Source: Fulvitalea axinellae
Lineage (GTDB): Bacteria; Bacteroidota; Bacteroidia; Cytophagales; Cyclobacteriaceae
Direction: 5' to 3'
NCBI RefSeq assembly: GCF_036492835.1
Contig: NZ_AP025314.1
Coordinates: 4,010,010 to 4,074,009 of the forward strand
DNA length: 64,000 bases
The stretch's first letter is position 1. The number at the start of each line of letters is the position of its first letter. Shown in pieces: positions 17,105 through 25,408 of this stretch. The position numbers were made by a program, and so were the translations under genes. The notes beneath the pieces were generated by a model, which did no database searches, was not told the origin of the DNA, and saw only the letters and a list, made by a program, of their open reading frames with translations.

Positions 17105-17545
17105 GACTTAAATATTGAAAATATTGCTTAAATACTCTTTTTCAGGAATTCGGTCTGCAAAGGTCGCGAAAAATTCCGTAACACCAAACATTTCGCACGA
17201 AGTTTAAGCCTGTCACTTTACCGTAAAGTGCTGGCCCCAAGCGTCTTCGTCCGGGCACCGACCGATCCCCTATTTGACAGAAACGCAAATATACTCAATT
17301 TTTGACCATAACACCCAAACAGAACCGCCTTTTTCTCTCATCCACAACAAACTAAACGTCATTTTGTGTGTCGGCACCCCATGTTTTCGCCCCAAAACAA
17401 ACCGTCCCCTGACTCAAAAGCTATTTATTAGTATATTGTATGCTCGGACGGGAGCGCACTGCCCACACCAAAGAGCCAACCCACGGTACATGGACACAAA
17501 ACGCTCCGCCCACCAGCTAGTTTTTTACTACAAACCGATATAGAA
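17105..17545. other. divergent intergenic region rpmB/rocD
   Basis: This 441-base gap holds the rpmB promoter on the minus strand near its left end. A small hairpin-like CACTTTACCGTAAAGTG lies near 17214-17230 (arms of 8 bases around a TTACGGTAA-like centre), possibly an operator. I could not identify the rocD promoter. No coding frame or RNA gene is evident. Confidence 0.45.
17158..17188 (-). promoter_or_regulatory. candidate Bacteroidota-type promoter of the rpmB operon
   Basis: On the minus strand, TTTG (17185-17188), 19 bases, then GACCTTTG (17158-17165). The -33 box is perfect and the -7 box differs from TAnnTTTG only in its first two bases, one of which (A) matches. It lies about 50 bases before the rpmB ATG. 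Confidence 0.5.
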
Positions 17546-18793
17546 ATGACAAATCACATCAGCAGCCAAGAGGCAATGGCCTTGGAAGACCGATACGGAG
17601 CGCACAATTACCACCCACTTCCTGCCGTTTTGGCAAAAGGAGAAGGCGTTTTCCTCTGGGACTGCGAAGGTAACCGCTATTACGATTTTCTCTCCGCCTA
17701 CAGCGCCGTAAACCAAGGACACTGCCACCCGCGCATTGTAAAGGCCCTGAAAGACCAAGCCGAAACCCTTACCCTGACATCAAGGGCTTTTTACAGCAAC
17801 AGGCTTGGCGAAGCCGAAAAATTCATCTGTGAGATGTTCGGTTACGACAAGGCATTGATGATGAACTCCGGAGCGGAAGCCAACGAAACGGCCATCAAGC
17901 TCGCCAGAAAATGGGGTTACACCAAAAAGAATATCCCGGCCAACGAAGCGGTGATCGTTTGCTGTAAGCACAACTTCCACGGCCGAACCACCACAATTAT
18001 ATCGGCTTCAACAGACCCGATGTCAACTTCCGGCTTCGGTCCGTTTATGCCTGGTTTCGAAGTAGTGGAATACGATAACCTCGAAGCACTTGACAAAGCA
18101 CTTTCCAACCCGAACGTCTGTGGTTTCTGGGTAGAGCCGATCCAAGGCGAGGCCGGCGTTCACGTACCATCCGAAGGATACCTCAAAGGAGCCGAAGAAC
18201 TCTGCAAGAAACACAACGTACTGTTGATGATGGACGAGATACAGACCGGTGTCGCTCGTACGGGTCGCATGATGGCTTCGGACTGGGAAGACGTGCATCC
18301 GGACATGCTTATCCTCGGCAAAGCGATTTCCGGCGGCACTGTACCCGTATCCGTAGTTTTAGCCGACGACGACGTAATGTTAGTCATCAAGCCGGGCGAG
18401 CACGGATCCACTTACGGAGGCAACCCGATGGCTTGCGCCGTGATGATCGAAGCGCTCAAGGTAATCCAAGACGAAAAACTGGCGGAAAATTCCGACACTC
18501 TCGGCGTTTATTTCCGCGAGCGCATGACAAGTTTGGCCGAAAAATCGGAACTGGTTACAAAAGTCCGCGGAAAAGGCTTGATGAACGCCATCATCGTCAA
18601 CGACACCGAAGACAGTAGTACCGCTTGGGATCTTTGCGTTGCGCTCAGCAAAAACGGACTTCTCGCCAAGCCTACCCACGGCAACATTATCCGCTTCACG
18701 CCTCCATTGGTAATGACCAAAGAGCAACTGTCGGAATGCTGTGACATTATTGAAAACACTGTCGCTGAATTTGAGAAAAGCTGGAAGAAGTAA
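17546..18793 (+). CDS. rocD: ornithine--oxo-acid transaminase
   Basis: This PLP enzyme moves the delta-amino group of ornithine to 2-oxoglutarate, giving glutamate 5-semialdehyde and glutamate. It is the entry to arginine and ornithine catabolism, and PruA (at 4017) can complete the route. The 415-residue length and class-III aminotransferase fold match RocD. Landmarks are MMNSGAEANETAIKLA near residue 107, the aspartate in MMDEIQTG and the Schiff-base lysine in LILGKAISGG (Lys259). The opening SSQEAMALEDRYGAHNYHP is typical of ornithine rather than acetylornithine aminotransferase. It forms its own unit, with a terminator after it. Confidence 0.93.
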   Translation: MTNHISSQEAMALEDRYGAHNYHPLPAVLAKGEGVFLWDCEGNRYYDFLSAYSAVNQGHCHPRIVKALKDQAETLTLTSRAFYSNRLGEAEKFICEMFGYDKALMMNSGAEANETAIKLARKWGYTKKNIPANEAVIVCCKHNFHGRTTTIISASTDPMSTSGFGPFMPGFEVVEYDNLEALDKALSNPNVCGFWVEPIQGEAGVHVPSEGYLKGAEELCKKHNVLLMMDEIQTGVARTGRMMASDWEDVHPDMLILGKAISGGTVPVSVVLADDDVMLVIKPGEHGSTYGGNPMACAVMIEALKVIQDEKLAENSDTLGVYFRERMTSLAEKSELVTKVRGKGLMNAIIVNDTEDSSTAWDLCVALSKNGLLAKPTHGNIIRFTPPLVMTKEQLSECCDIIENTVAEFEKSWKK

Positions 18794-18835
18794 CATAAGA
18801 AGGGAATTTTCGTTCCCCTAAAAGCAAAAGCAAAT

Positions 18836-18864
18836 AAACGGGCCGGTAATCAACCGGTCCGTTT
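18836..18864 (+). terminator. intrinsic terminator after rocD
   Basis: A 12-pair stem (AAACGGGCCGGT with one G-T pair) closes a 5-base loop. The T-run is short. It lies 42 bases beyond the rocD stop. Confidence 0.65.
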
Positions 18865-18925
18865 CCATTTACGGCCCAAATACCCTCAAAGCGGAGCCTT
18901 ACTGGATTTTTCAGTTCAATACGCT

Positions 18926-18933
18926 TACATTTG
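18926..18933 (+). promoter_or_regulatory. candidate -7 element of hemB
   Basis: TACATTTG is an exact match to the TAnnTTTG -7 box. The matching -33 region is weak. Transcription would start near 18940, which argues against the in-frame TTG at 18931 and for the ATG at 18973 as the hemB start. Confidence 0.45.
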
Positions 18934-18972
18934 GATCGACCCAAAAGTCCACCAAGCAAAAAACACAACGCT

Positions 18973-19956
18973 ATGGATTATATGACAAGAAGACCTAGAA
19001 GAAACAGAAAATCCGAGGCCGTACGCAGAATGGCCGAAGAGACAACCCTGTCGCTCAACAACCTTATATTCCCGATGTTCCTCATCGAAGGCGAAAACCA
19101 AAAAGAGGAAGTATCCTCAATGCCGGGAATATACCGCTTCTCGCTCGACCAACTTCTTGTGGAAATCGGCGAATGCATGGACCTCGGACTGCGAGCGTTC
19201 TGCCTGTTCCCTTCCATCAGCGAATCGCTGAAAGACTCGATGGCCACCGAAGGCCACAACCCCGAAGGGCTTTATATCCAAGCGATAAAAGCCGTTAAGG
19301 AAAAATACCCGGAAGCTTGCGTTATGACCGACGTAGCCATGGACCCGTACAGCTCGGACGGCCACGACGGTATCGTACGCGACGGACAAATCGTCAACGA
19401 CGACACGCTTGAGGTTCTCGGGAAAATGGCCTTGGCCCAAGCCCGTGCCGGCGCCGACATCATCGGACCATCGGACATGATGGACGGGCGCGTGGCCTAC
19501 ATCCGAGAAATGCTCGACGACGAAGGCTTCACCGACGTATCAATCATGTCATACACGGCGAAATACGCCAGCGCTTTCTACGGCCCGTTCCGCGACGCCC
19601 TGGATTCCGCCCCGAAATTCGGCGACAAGAAAACTTACCAGATGAATCCGGCCAACAAAAGGGAAGCCCTCATCGAAGCCGACCTCGACTACGCCGAAGG
19701 CGCCGACTTCATGATGGTAAAACCCGCTTTAGCATATTTGGACGTCATCCACATGCTGAAAGAAAATTACGAACTCCCGATCACCGCCTACAACGTAAGT
19801 GGCGAGTACGCCATGATCAAGGCAGCGGCCGAAAAAGGCTGGCTCGACGGGGAAAAGACCATGCATGAGTCACTACTCAGCATCCGCCGTGCGGGCGCTG
19901 ATGTTATTCTCACCTATTTCGCCAAAGAATTCGCCCAAATGATTGCGAAAAAATAA
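18973..19956 (+). CDS. hemB: delta-aminolevulinic acid dehydratase (porphobilinogen synthase)
   Basis: HemB condenses two 5-aminolevulinate molecules to porphobilinogen in heme synthesis. Counting from the ATG, the protein has 327 residues, the family norm. The two Schiff-base lysines are present: Lys197 in SYTAKYASAFYGPF and Lys250 in FMMVKPALAYLD. The metal-loop segment reads TDVAMDPYSSDGHDG, so the three zinc-binding cysteines of E. coli-type enzymes are replaced by Ala and Asp, as in the magnesium/potassium-dependent class. An in-frame TTG at 18931 would overlap the likely promoter. It is a single gene followed by a strong terminator. Confidence 0.96.
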   Translation: MDYMTRRPRRNRKSEAVRRMAEETTLSLNNLIFPMFLIEGENQKEEVSSMPGIYRFSLDQLLVEIGECMDLGLRAFCLFPSISESLKDSMATEGHNPEGLYIQAIKAVKEKYPEACVMTDVAMDPYSSDGHDGIVRDGQIVNDDTLEVLGKMALAQARAGADIIGPSDMMDGRVAYIREMLDDEGFTDVSIMSYTAKYASAFYGPFRDALDSAPKFGDKKTYQMNPANKREALIEADLDYAEGADFMMVKPALAYLDVIHMLKENYELPITAYNVSGEYAMIKAAAEKGWLDGEKTMHESLLSIRRAGADVILTYFAKEFAQMIAKK

Positions 19957-20010
19957 GGCCTGAACACATAGCTAAAAGGATAATGGCCAATGACTTGGTT
20001 ATTAAAGCAA

Positions 20011-20039
20011 AAAAAAGCTCCGCCTCCGGAGCTTTTTTT
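20011..20039 (+). terminator. intrinsic terminator after hemB
   Basis: A perfect 12-base stem (AAAAAAGCTCCG and complement) closes a 4-base loop and ends in seven T. It is 54 bases past the hemB stop. Confidence 0.88.
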
Positions 20040-20208
20040 AATGCCCATTTGGAAACTATTATCCACCCAAATAATTAATTTCGCCAAACAAGCCAAAAGC
20101 TTACGCACTAGCGAACAACTCATTTTTCCACAAATGAAGCCTACTTTTCAGGTATGAAAAATGATTTTTGCTATATTCAACAGCTGTTAAATCAACTATT
20201 TGACAAAT

Positions 20209-21180
20209 ATGAACGCAGGGATTTCAGCCTTAAGCGCTTTTGCGCCGGACAAAATCCTTTCCAACAGTGATTTGGAAACTACCATAGAAACCTCGGACGA
20301 GTGGATACGAAAAAGAACGGGGATACAAGAGCGTCGGATTTCGGATGAGAACCAATTCACCAGCGACCTCTGCGTCAGCGCGGCCAAAAAAATGGCCGAG
20401 GAAAGCGGAATCAGCCTCTCTGACGTCGACTTTGTCATCGTCGGCACTATAACCCCCGACCAGGTGATGCCCAGCGTAGCCAGCAAAGTCCAGCATGCGC
20501 TCGGCGCCAACCACGCCGGCACTATGGATCTCACGGCCGCCTGCGCAGGGTTCGGCTATGGCCTGATCATCGCCAAAGCGTTGATCGAAAGTGGCATGTA
20601 CAAAAAAATATTGGTTTTCGGCGCCGAAACCCTCTCTAAAGCCGTCGACTACTCCGACCGCACCACATGTATCCTTTTCGGCGACGGTGCGGGCGTAGCC
20701 TTAGTGGAACCAGAAGGAAAATCGAAAATACTGACCACCACCACCGGAACCAACGGAAGTGAAGGGCACAACCTCACACTCTCTAATCTCGGAGACAAGG
20801 TAAATGGAGTCGATATTATTACCGACAGGAACATTCACCAAGACGGAAGGAAAGTTTTTAAGTGGGCGGTTGAGACGATATCGAAAGTGGCTAAAGAAAC
20901 CATGGAAAACGCTGGGCTGACCATCGACGATATCGACTGGTTCATTCCCCATAGCGCCAACCTCAGAATCATAGAGGCGATTTGCAAAAACACGGGGATT
21001 CCAGCGGAAAAGACATTGGAGAGCCTAGTCAATTTCGGAAACACATCTTCTGCCAGCATTCCTTTGGCCCTAAACCAAGGCATTGAGAAAGGAAAAGTCA
21101 AGAAAGGCGACAAACTGCTACTTATCGGGTTTGGGGGCGGATTGACATACGCCGGATTAATCGTTGACTGGAACGGTTAA
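20209..21180 (+). CDS. fabH: beta-ketoacyl-ACP synthase III
   Basis: FabH joins acetyl-CoA (or branched primers) to malonyl-ACP to start fatty acid synthesis. The catalytic triad is visible at the expected spacing: Cys112 in LTAACAGFGYG, His247 in WFIPHSANLRI and Asn277 in NFGNTSSASIP. The C-terminal GFGGGLTYAG is the usual loop. I used the ATG at 20209, not the TTG three codons earlier. It stands alone, far from acpP-fabF at 23387-24901 and without plsX or rpmF beside it. It may therefore be one of several FabH-like enzymes, but the sequence is canonical. Confidence 0.9.
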   Translation: MNAGISALSAFAPDKILSNSDLETTIETSDEWIRKRTGIQERRISDENQFTSDLCVSAAKKMAEESGISLSDVDFVIVGTITPDQVMPSVASKVQHALGANHAGTMDLTAACAGFGYGLIIAKALIESGMYKKILVFGAETLSKAVDYSDRTTCILFGDGAGVALVEPEGKSKILTTTTGTNGSEGHNLTLSNLGDKVNGVDIITDRNIHQDGRKVFKWAVETISKVAKETMENAGLTIDDIDWFIPHSANLRIIEAICKNTGIPAEKTLESLVNFGNTSSASIPLALNQGIEKGKVKKGDKLLLIGFGGGLTYAGLIVDWNG

Positions 21181-21491
21181 CGTGATTTCCCCATACCAAA
21201 ACACCGTTAAGAAAAGTCCCGGCCAACTCCGGGACTTTTCTTTTACCCGCCTATTAAACCGGCAAGACAATTGCCTTCACTTACAAACAAAGCCTGCGGC
21301 CTAAGGCCTTGTACCATTTATAGCATTATTTACAAAAGCGATATCGCCACAAGCTTCTCAGCGTTTGGAGTTAAGCCACGAGTTTAGGACATTTGTCTTT
21401 CGGCGCAAGTTTTTCCTTCCCCAAACCAGAAGGAAGTAGCGCCGAACCAACCGCCTTATTAGACAACACAAGCCAGAACCACACGCCTTTT
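21181..21491. other. fabH-queD intergenic region
   Basis: This 311-base gap starts with the fabH terminator (21211-21244) and otherwise carries the leader of queD. A longer in-frame extension of queD from 21393 is possible, but its sequence does not resemble the family. I see no clear promoter boxes and no aptamer-like fold. Confidence 0.45.
21211..21244 (+). terminator. intrinsic terminator after fabH
   Basis: A perfect 12-base stem (GAAAAGTCCCGG and complement) with a 6-base loop is followed by TTTTA. It lies 30 bases past the fabH stop. Confidence 0.85.
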
Positions 21492-21899
21492 ATGAAAGCC
21501 GCAGTCTACCGCAGAGAAACTTTCAACGCAGCGCACAGGCTCCATAACCCGAACTGGACCGACGAGGTCAACCGTCGGGTTTACGGCAAGTGCAACAACC
21601 CTAACTACCACGGCCATAATTACGTCATTATCGTAAGGGTCGTTGGGGAAATTGACCCAGACACGGGATTTGTCATGGACCTGAAGACGCTCCGCGACCT
21701 GATCCACGAACTGGTGCTAGATCCTTTTGATCACAAAAACCTCAACGAGGATACCGAGGAGTTCAGGGAGTTGATTCCCAGTGCGGAAAACATAGCCAAA
21801 GTGGCCTATGAAAAATTACGGCAACGGATAAAACCGGACTTAGACGTGCGTATCACACTTTACGAAACGGAAAAAAACTATGTCGAATACCCATTATAA
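21492..21899 (+). CDS. queD: 6-carboxytetrahydropterin synthase / 6-pyruvoyltetrahydropterin synthase family
   Basis: This enzyme converts dihydroneopterin triphosphate to 6-carboxytetrahydropterin for queuosine synthesis, or to 6-pyruvoyltetrahydropterin in the sister activity. Counting from the ATG at 21492, the protein has 135 residues. Zinc ligands are His15 (FNAAHRLHN), His40 and His42 (NYHGHNY); Cys34 in YGKCNNP is the catalytic cysteine. Its last 20 bases overlap folE, whose enzyme makes its substrate, so the pair is translationally coupled. The coupling to folE favours a pterin or queuosine role, and QueD is the likelier reading. A 168-codon frame from 21393 adds an N-terminus without family likeness. 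Confidence 0.88.
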   Translation: MKAAVYRRETFNAAHRLHNPNWTDEVNRRVYGKCNNPNYHGHNYVIIVRVVGEIDPDTGFVMDLKTLRDLIHELVLDPFDHKNLNEDTEEFRELIPSAENIAKVAYEKLRQRIKPDLDVRITLYETEKNYVEYPL

Positions 21900-22578
21900 G
21901 CCAGAGGCAAAGCTAAAAGTGAGTTTGGAAGACGTTGACGAAATAGGCGACAACCACGTAGCGGGATCATGGGAAACTCCAATCCGCAAGGACGCTTTCG
22001 AGATGGACGACAAAGAGAAAGTCGAGAAAATCTCGGAACATTTTCAGGAAATTATGACCATCCTCGGGCTGGACCTTACGGACGACAGCCTCAAAGGAAC
22101 CCCCCACCGGGTGGCTAAGATGTACGTAAAGGAAATCTTCAGCGGGCTGAACCCGAAAAACAAACCTAAAGTCACGCTGTTCGACAACAAATACAAGTAC
22201 GGCGAGATGCTGGTGGAAAAAGACATCGCGTTTCATTCGAACTGCGAACACCATTTCGTGCCAATCTACGGAAAAGTGCACGTGGCCTACATCCCGAACA
22301 ACAAGGTAATAGGCTTGTCAAAAATCAACCGCTTGGTCCAATATTATGCCAAGCGCCCGCAAGTTCAGGAAAGAATGACAGTCCAAATCGCCAACGAACT
22401 CATGGCTTCGCTGGAAACCGGAAGCGTTGCGGTAGTGGTGGAAGCGGATCACATGTGCGTTTCCTCAAGAGGGGTAAACGACACCCACAGCTCCACGGTT
22501 ACCGCACATTATACGGGATCATTTAACGAACCCGCAGTCAAGCAGGAATACCTGGAGCACATTAGGGCCGGAAAATAA
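21880..22578 (+). CDS. folE: GTP cyclohydrolase I
   Basis: FolE opens the guanine ring of GTP to give 7,8-dihydroneopterin triphosphate, the precursor of folate, pterins and queuosine. Zinc ligands are Cys122 and His125 in NCEHHFVPIYG and Cys193 in DHMCVSSRGV. The block NKVIGLSKINRLVQYYAKRPQVQER spans the conserved active-site region (quoted in part only: GLSKINRLV). The 232-residue protein has an extra N-terminal tail of about 40 polar residues before the core, within the range seen in the family. The ATG lies inside queD. A convergent terminator separates it from rnc. Confidence 0.96.
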   Translation: MSNTHYKPEAKLKVSLEDVDEIGDNHVAGSWETPIRKDAFEMDDKEKVEKISEHFQEIMTILGLDLTDDSLKGTPHRVAKMYVKEIFSGLNPKNKPKVTLFDNKYKYGEMLVEKDIAFHSNCEHHFVPIYGKVHVAYIPNNKVIGLSKINRLVQYYAKRPQVQERMTVQIANELMASLETGSVAVVVEADHMCVSSRGVNDTHSSTVTAHYTGSFNEPAVKQEYLEHIRAGK

Positions 22579-22598
22579 ACTGCCGACCCCGAAAATAA

Positions 22599-22640
22599 AA
22601 AAGCCTGAGGCGCCACCTTACGGTTCCGTTTCAGGCTTTT
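22599..22640. terminator. bidirectional terminator between folE and rnc
   Basis: Arms AAAAGCCTGA (22599-22608) and TCAGGCTTTT (22631-22640) enclose a 22-base loop. The right arm lies inside the last codons of rnc, so the hairpin is shared by the convergent genes and overlaps the rnc coding end. Confidence 0.7.
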
Positions 22641-23376
22641 CCATTATTTTAAGTCTGCTCACCGCTTTTTCCGCGGCGCTTTGCTCGGCTTTCTTCTTAC
22701 TCGGCCCCGTCCCTTTACCTATCATCTTGTCGCCGACATAAACTTCAGCCACGAATTCCTTGTAGTGCTTCCCATTATTGACTTCGACGATATCGAAACG
22801 AACCTCTTTCTTCGCTTGATGAGCCCACTCAATCAGTTTGCTCTTGTGGTTGTGATTCGTAATGATCACCTCGTCGATATCAACATGAGGCCTTAGCAAA
22901 CGCTTCAATATGAATTTCCTGCAAAAGGAATATCCACGGTCAAGGTACACCGCCCCGACCAACGCCTCCAAAGAATCTCCGTAGATGGATTTGAACGATT
23001 GGGAATGGCGACGCCCTTTGTTGAACTCCACCAACTCACTCAAACCAATCTTGACCGCCAACTTGTTCAGCGACTCGCGATTTACGATCCTCGACCTTAT
23101 TTCGGTCAAAAACCCTTCGTCTTTGAAAGGGTACTTCTTGAAAAGGTATTCCGCCACAACGGCACCTAAGATAGCGTCTCCCAAGTACTCCAACCTCTCG
23201 TTGGACTCCTTGAAACCCCTTTCGTTTTCCACAGCCACAGAAGTGTGCTGCGTAACCAGACGGTAAAGAGATAAATTTAAAGGCTTACTACCGACAATTC
23301 TTCCGATTGCCTTCATAAGCCTTTTATCTTTTTCAGAAGAAATAAAACGTATTGGAAATAGTCTTCTTAGCAACAA
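22618..23376 (-). CDS. rnc: ribonuclease III
   Basis: RNase III cuts double-stranded RNA in rRNA maturation and mRNA turnover. The catalytic domain carries the signature ERLEYLGDAILG (about residues 60-71) and the downstream acidic pair. The double-stranded-RNA-binding domain covers about residues 175-245, with GTGPSKKKAEQSAA near its end. The first ATG in frame (23316) would drop the segment RRLFPIRFISSEKDKRL that Bacteroidota relatives usually have. An in-frame stop just upstream leaves TTG at 23376 (or 23373) as the only earlier start, 10 bases after the fabF stop, so I prefer TTG. It is the last gene of acpP-fabF-rnc. Confidence 0.92.
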   Translation of the reverse strand: MLLRRLFPIRFISSEKDKRLMKAIGRIVGSKPLNLSLYRLVTQHTSVAVENERGFKESNERLEYLGDAILGAVVAEYLFKKYPFKDEGFLTEIRSRIVNRESLNKLAVKIGLSELVEFNKGRRHSQSFKSIYGDSLEALVGAVYLDRGYSFCRKFILKRLLRPHVDIDEVIITNHNHKSKLIEWAHQAKKEVRFDIVEVNNGKHYKEFVAEVYVGDKMIGKGTGPSKKKAEQSAAEKAVSRLKIMEKPETEP

Positions 23377-23386
23377 ATTCCAGAAT

Positions 23387-24640
23387 TTATTCTTCCAACT
23401 TTTTCATTATCACGGAGAAGTTATGACCTCCAAATCCGAAGGTATTGTTAACCACCGCACGAATCTCGCGCTTCTCCGCCTTGTTCAGCGTAAGCTTCAA
23501 CTTAGGATCGATTTTAGGATCCGCCTCCGAATGGTTAATCGTAGGAGGAACAACCTGGTCCTGAAGAGCCATAACGCAAGCGATGGACTCAACCGCACCG
23601 GCGGCGCCCAAAAGGTGCCCCGTCATCGACTTAGTCGAACTGATATTGAGGTTATAAGCGTGATCGCCAAAAGCCTTCTGCACCGCCATCAACTCGGCCA
23701 CGTCGCCCAAAGGCGTCGAAGTACCGTGCACGTTGATGTAGTCGATATCTTCCGGCTTCATGTTAGCGTCTTCCATCGCATTGAGCATCACCTGCATAGC
23801 GCCTTCCCCTTCGGGATGCGGAGCAGTGAGGTGATATGCGTCGGCGCTAGCGCCACAACCCGCTATTTCACAATAGATTTTCGCACCCCTTGCCACTGCG
23901 TGCTCATACGACTCGAGAACCAAAGCACCGGCTCCTTCACCCAAGACAAAACCGTCACGGCTATTGTCAAAAGGCCTGGAAGCGGTCTCGGGCGAATCGT
24001 TACGCTCAGACAAAGCTTTTACGGCACTAAAACCTCCAACACCACCTTCAACCACAGAAGCCTCGGAACCACCAGTAATCATCACGTCGCATTTTCCGTA
24101 ACGGATGGCTTCGGAAGCCGACATGATAGCGTTGGTAGCCGAAGCGCAAGCGGAAACGGTCACGAAGTTAATCCCCTTGAACCCGTGTTGCATGGAAATC
24201 CAGCCTGCGGCGATATCCGCAATCATTTTCGGGATAAAGAAAGGATTGAATTTCGGGGTTCCGTCCCCTTTGGCAAATTCGGAAATTTCCTTTTGGAAGG
24301 TACCTAGACCTCCGATGCCGGATCCCCAGATAACACCGGCCCTTTTCGGGTCGAAGTTGCCTGATTCGATGCCAGCGTCTTTGATCGCCTGGTCAGCGGC
24401 CACCACAGCGTACTGGGTGAACGTGTCCATTTTGCGGGCTTCCTTGCGGTTTATATGTTGGTTTACGTCAAAATCCTTAACCTCGCATGCGAAGCGAGTC
24501 TTGAATTTCTCCGCATTGAATTTCGTGATAGGGGTGGCCCCGCTAACGCCCTTGACCAAGTTCGCCCAGTAATCCTGAACGTTGTTGCCCAAAGGAGTCA
24601 GCGCACCCAACCCTGTAACCACAACTCTTTTAAAATTCAT
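23387..24640 (-). CDS. fabF: beta-ketoacyl-ACP synthase II
   Basis: FabF elongates acyl-ACP by condensation with malonyl-ACP. The Cys-His-His triad is visible: Cys165 in VSACASATNAIM, His in INVHGTSTPLGD and His in STKSMTGHLLGAAG. The 417-residue length and the ending FGFGGHNFSVIMKKLEE are typical. It lies between acpP (24 bases upstream) and rnc (10 bases downstream). The order acpP-fabF-rnc is widely conserved in bacteria and strongly so in Bacteroidota. Confidence 0.97.
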   Translation of the reverse strand: MNFKRVVVTGLGALTPLGNNVQDYWANLVKGVSGATPITKFNAEKFKTRFACEVKDFDVNQHINRKEARKMDTFTQYAVVAADQAIKDAGIESGNFDPKRAGVIWGSGIGGLGTFQKEISEFAKGDGTPKFNPFFIPKMIADIAAGWISMQHGFKGINFVTVSACASATNAIMSASEAIRYGKCDVMITGGSEASVVEGGVGGFSAVKALSERNDSPETASRPFDNSRDGFVLGEGAGALVLESYEHAVARGAKIYCEIAGCGASADAYHLTAPHPEGEGAMQVMLNAMEDANMKPEDIDYINVHGTSTPLGDVAELMAVQKAFGDHAYNLNISSTKSMTGHLLGAAGAVESIACVMALQDQVVPPTINHSEADPKIDPKLKLTLNKAEKREIRAVVNNTFGFGGHNFSVIMKKLEE

Positions 24641-24664
24641 AAATGAATTTTTGAGTGGAAAAAG

Positions 24665-24901
24665 TTACTTAACGTTTTCTTCCAAGTACTGGATAGCATT
24701 GCCTACAGTGGCGATGTTTTCAGCCTGGTCGTCTGGGATAGAGATATTGAACTCTTTTTCAAATTCCATGATGAGTTCCACGGTGTCCAAAGAGTCCGCG
24801 CCCAAGTCGTTTGTGAAGCTGGCCTCAGGAGTCACCTCAGACTCTTCAACTCCCAACTTGTCAATAATAATCTCCTTTACTTTCTGTGCGATTTCAGACA
24901 T
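24665..24901 (-). CDS. acpP: acyl carrier protein
   Basis: ACP carries growing acyl chains on a phosphopantetheine arm. The attachment serine is Ser37 in the invariant GADSLDTVELIM. The 78-residue acidic four-helix protein has the normal length and the ending AIQYLEENVK. It is the first gene of acpP-fabF-rnc, behind a good promoter at 24933-24964. Confidence 0.97.
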   Translation of the reverse strand: MSEIAQKVKEIIIDKLGVEESEVTPEASFTNDLGADSLDTVELIMEFEKEFNISIPDDQAENIATVGNAIQYLEENVK

Positions 24902-24932
24902 TGCTCTAATCTAATTTAGTTCGAACTCGATG

Positions 24933-24964
24933 CAAAGAAATGCATTTCGTATTTTAATGTCAAA
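24933..24964 (-). promoter_or_regulatory. candidate Bacteroidota-type promoter of acpP
   Basis: On the minus strand: TTTG (24961-24964), 20 bases, TTTCTTTG (24933-24940). Only one base departs from TTTG...TAnnTTTG. It is 32 bases before the acpP ATG. Confidence 0.55.
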
Positions 24965-25270
24965 CAATATGGGGCAATCTTACCCGTTGTCAAATCCTAC
25001 CCAAAACGGGCAGGTTCCCGCAAAATAACCATTCAAAAATCTATATTCCAAACATTTAAGCAACTACCGCCTCGCACGGCGTTACGAGTTCGGTTTCTGT
25101 AAAAAAACAATATTTTGGCGCAGAGCCCATATCCTGCGTTTTTTTGCCAATTTAGCAAAACAAAATGCGATATTAGAAAAGCTATTAGCGGATACGCGAA
25201 ACCAACCCCCTTCCCTACCCAAGCGCCAAGCCCGAATAACCCCAAAAGCCCTTTCCAATCAACAAACCGT

Positions 25271-25302
25271 TTTGTTTGGAGCACTAATTATTTTTAATTT
25301 TG
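25271..25302 (+). promoter_or_regulatory. Bacteroidota-type promoter of the IPExxxVDY-pyk operon
   Basis: TTTG (25271-25274), exactly 20 bases, then TAATTTTG (25295-25302). Both boxes match the TTTG/TAnnTTTG consensus perfectly, the best promoter in the window. Confidence 0.65.
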
Positions 25303-25408
25303 CAAATCGTTCTTGGCCGACAGCAAACGCCGTGACGCATTTGCGCCTCCGCAAAACCGGTCAGAACATGGTCCGCCGGAACGCCCGAAAGGGTATCAAT
25401 ACGCAAGA

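Larger units (their letters stand above)
24902..25408. other. divergent intergenic region acpP / IPExxxVDY gene
   Basis: The gap between the two start codons is about 500 bases and contains one promoter for each direction, both listed. The part from 24965 to 25270 has no gene-like frame. The 5' leader of the plus-strand gene would be about 100 bases, and no recognisable RNA structure was found in it. Confidence 0.5.
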
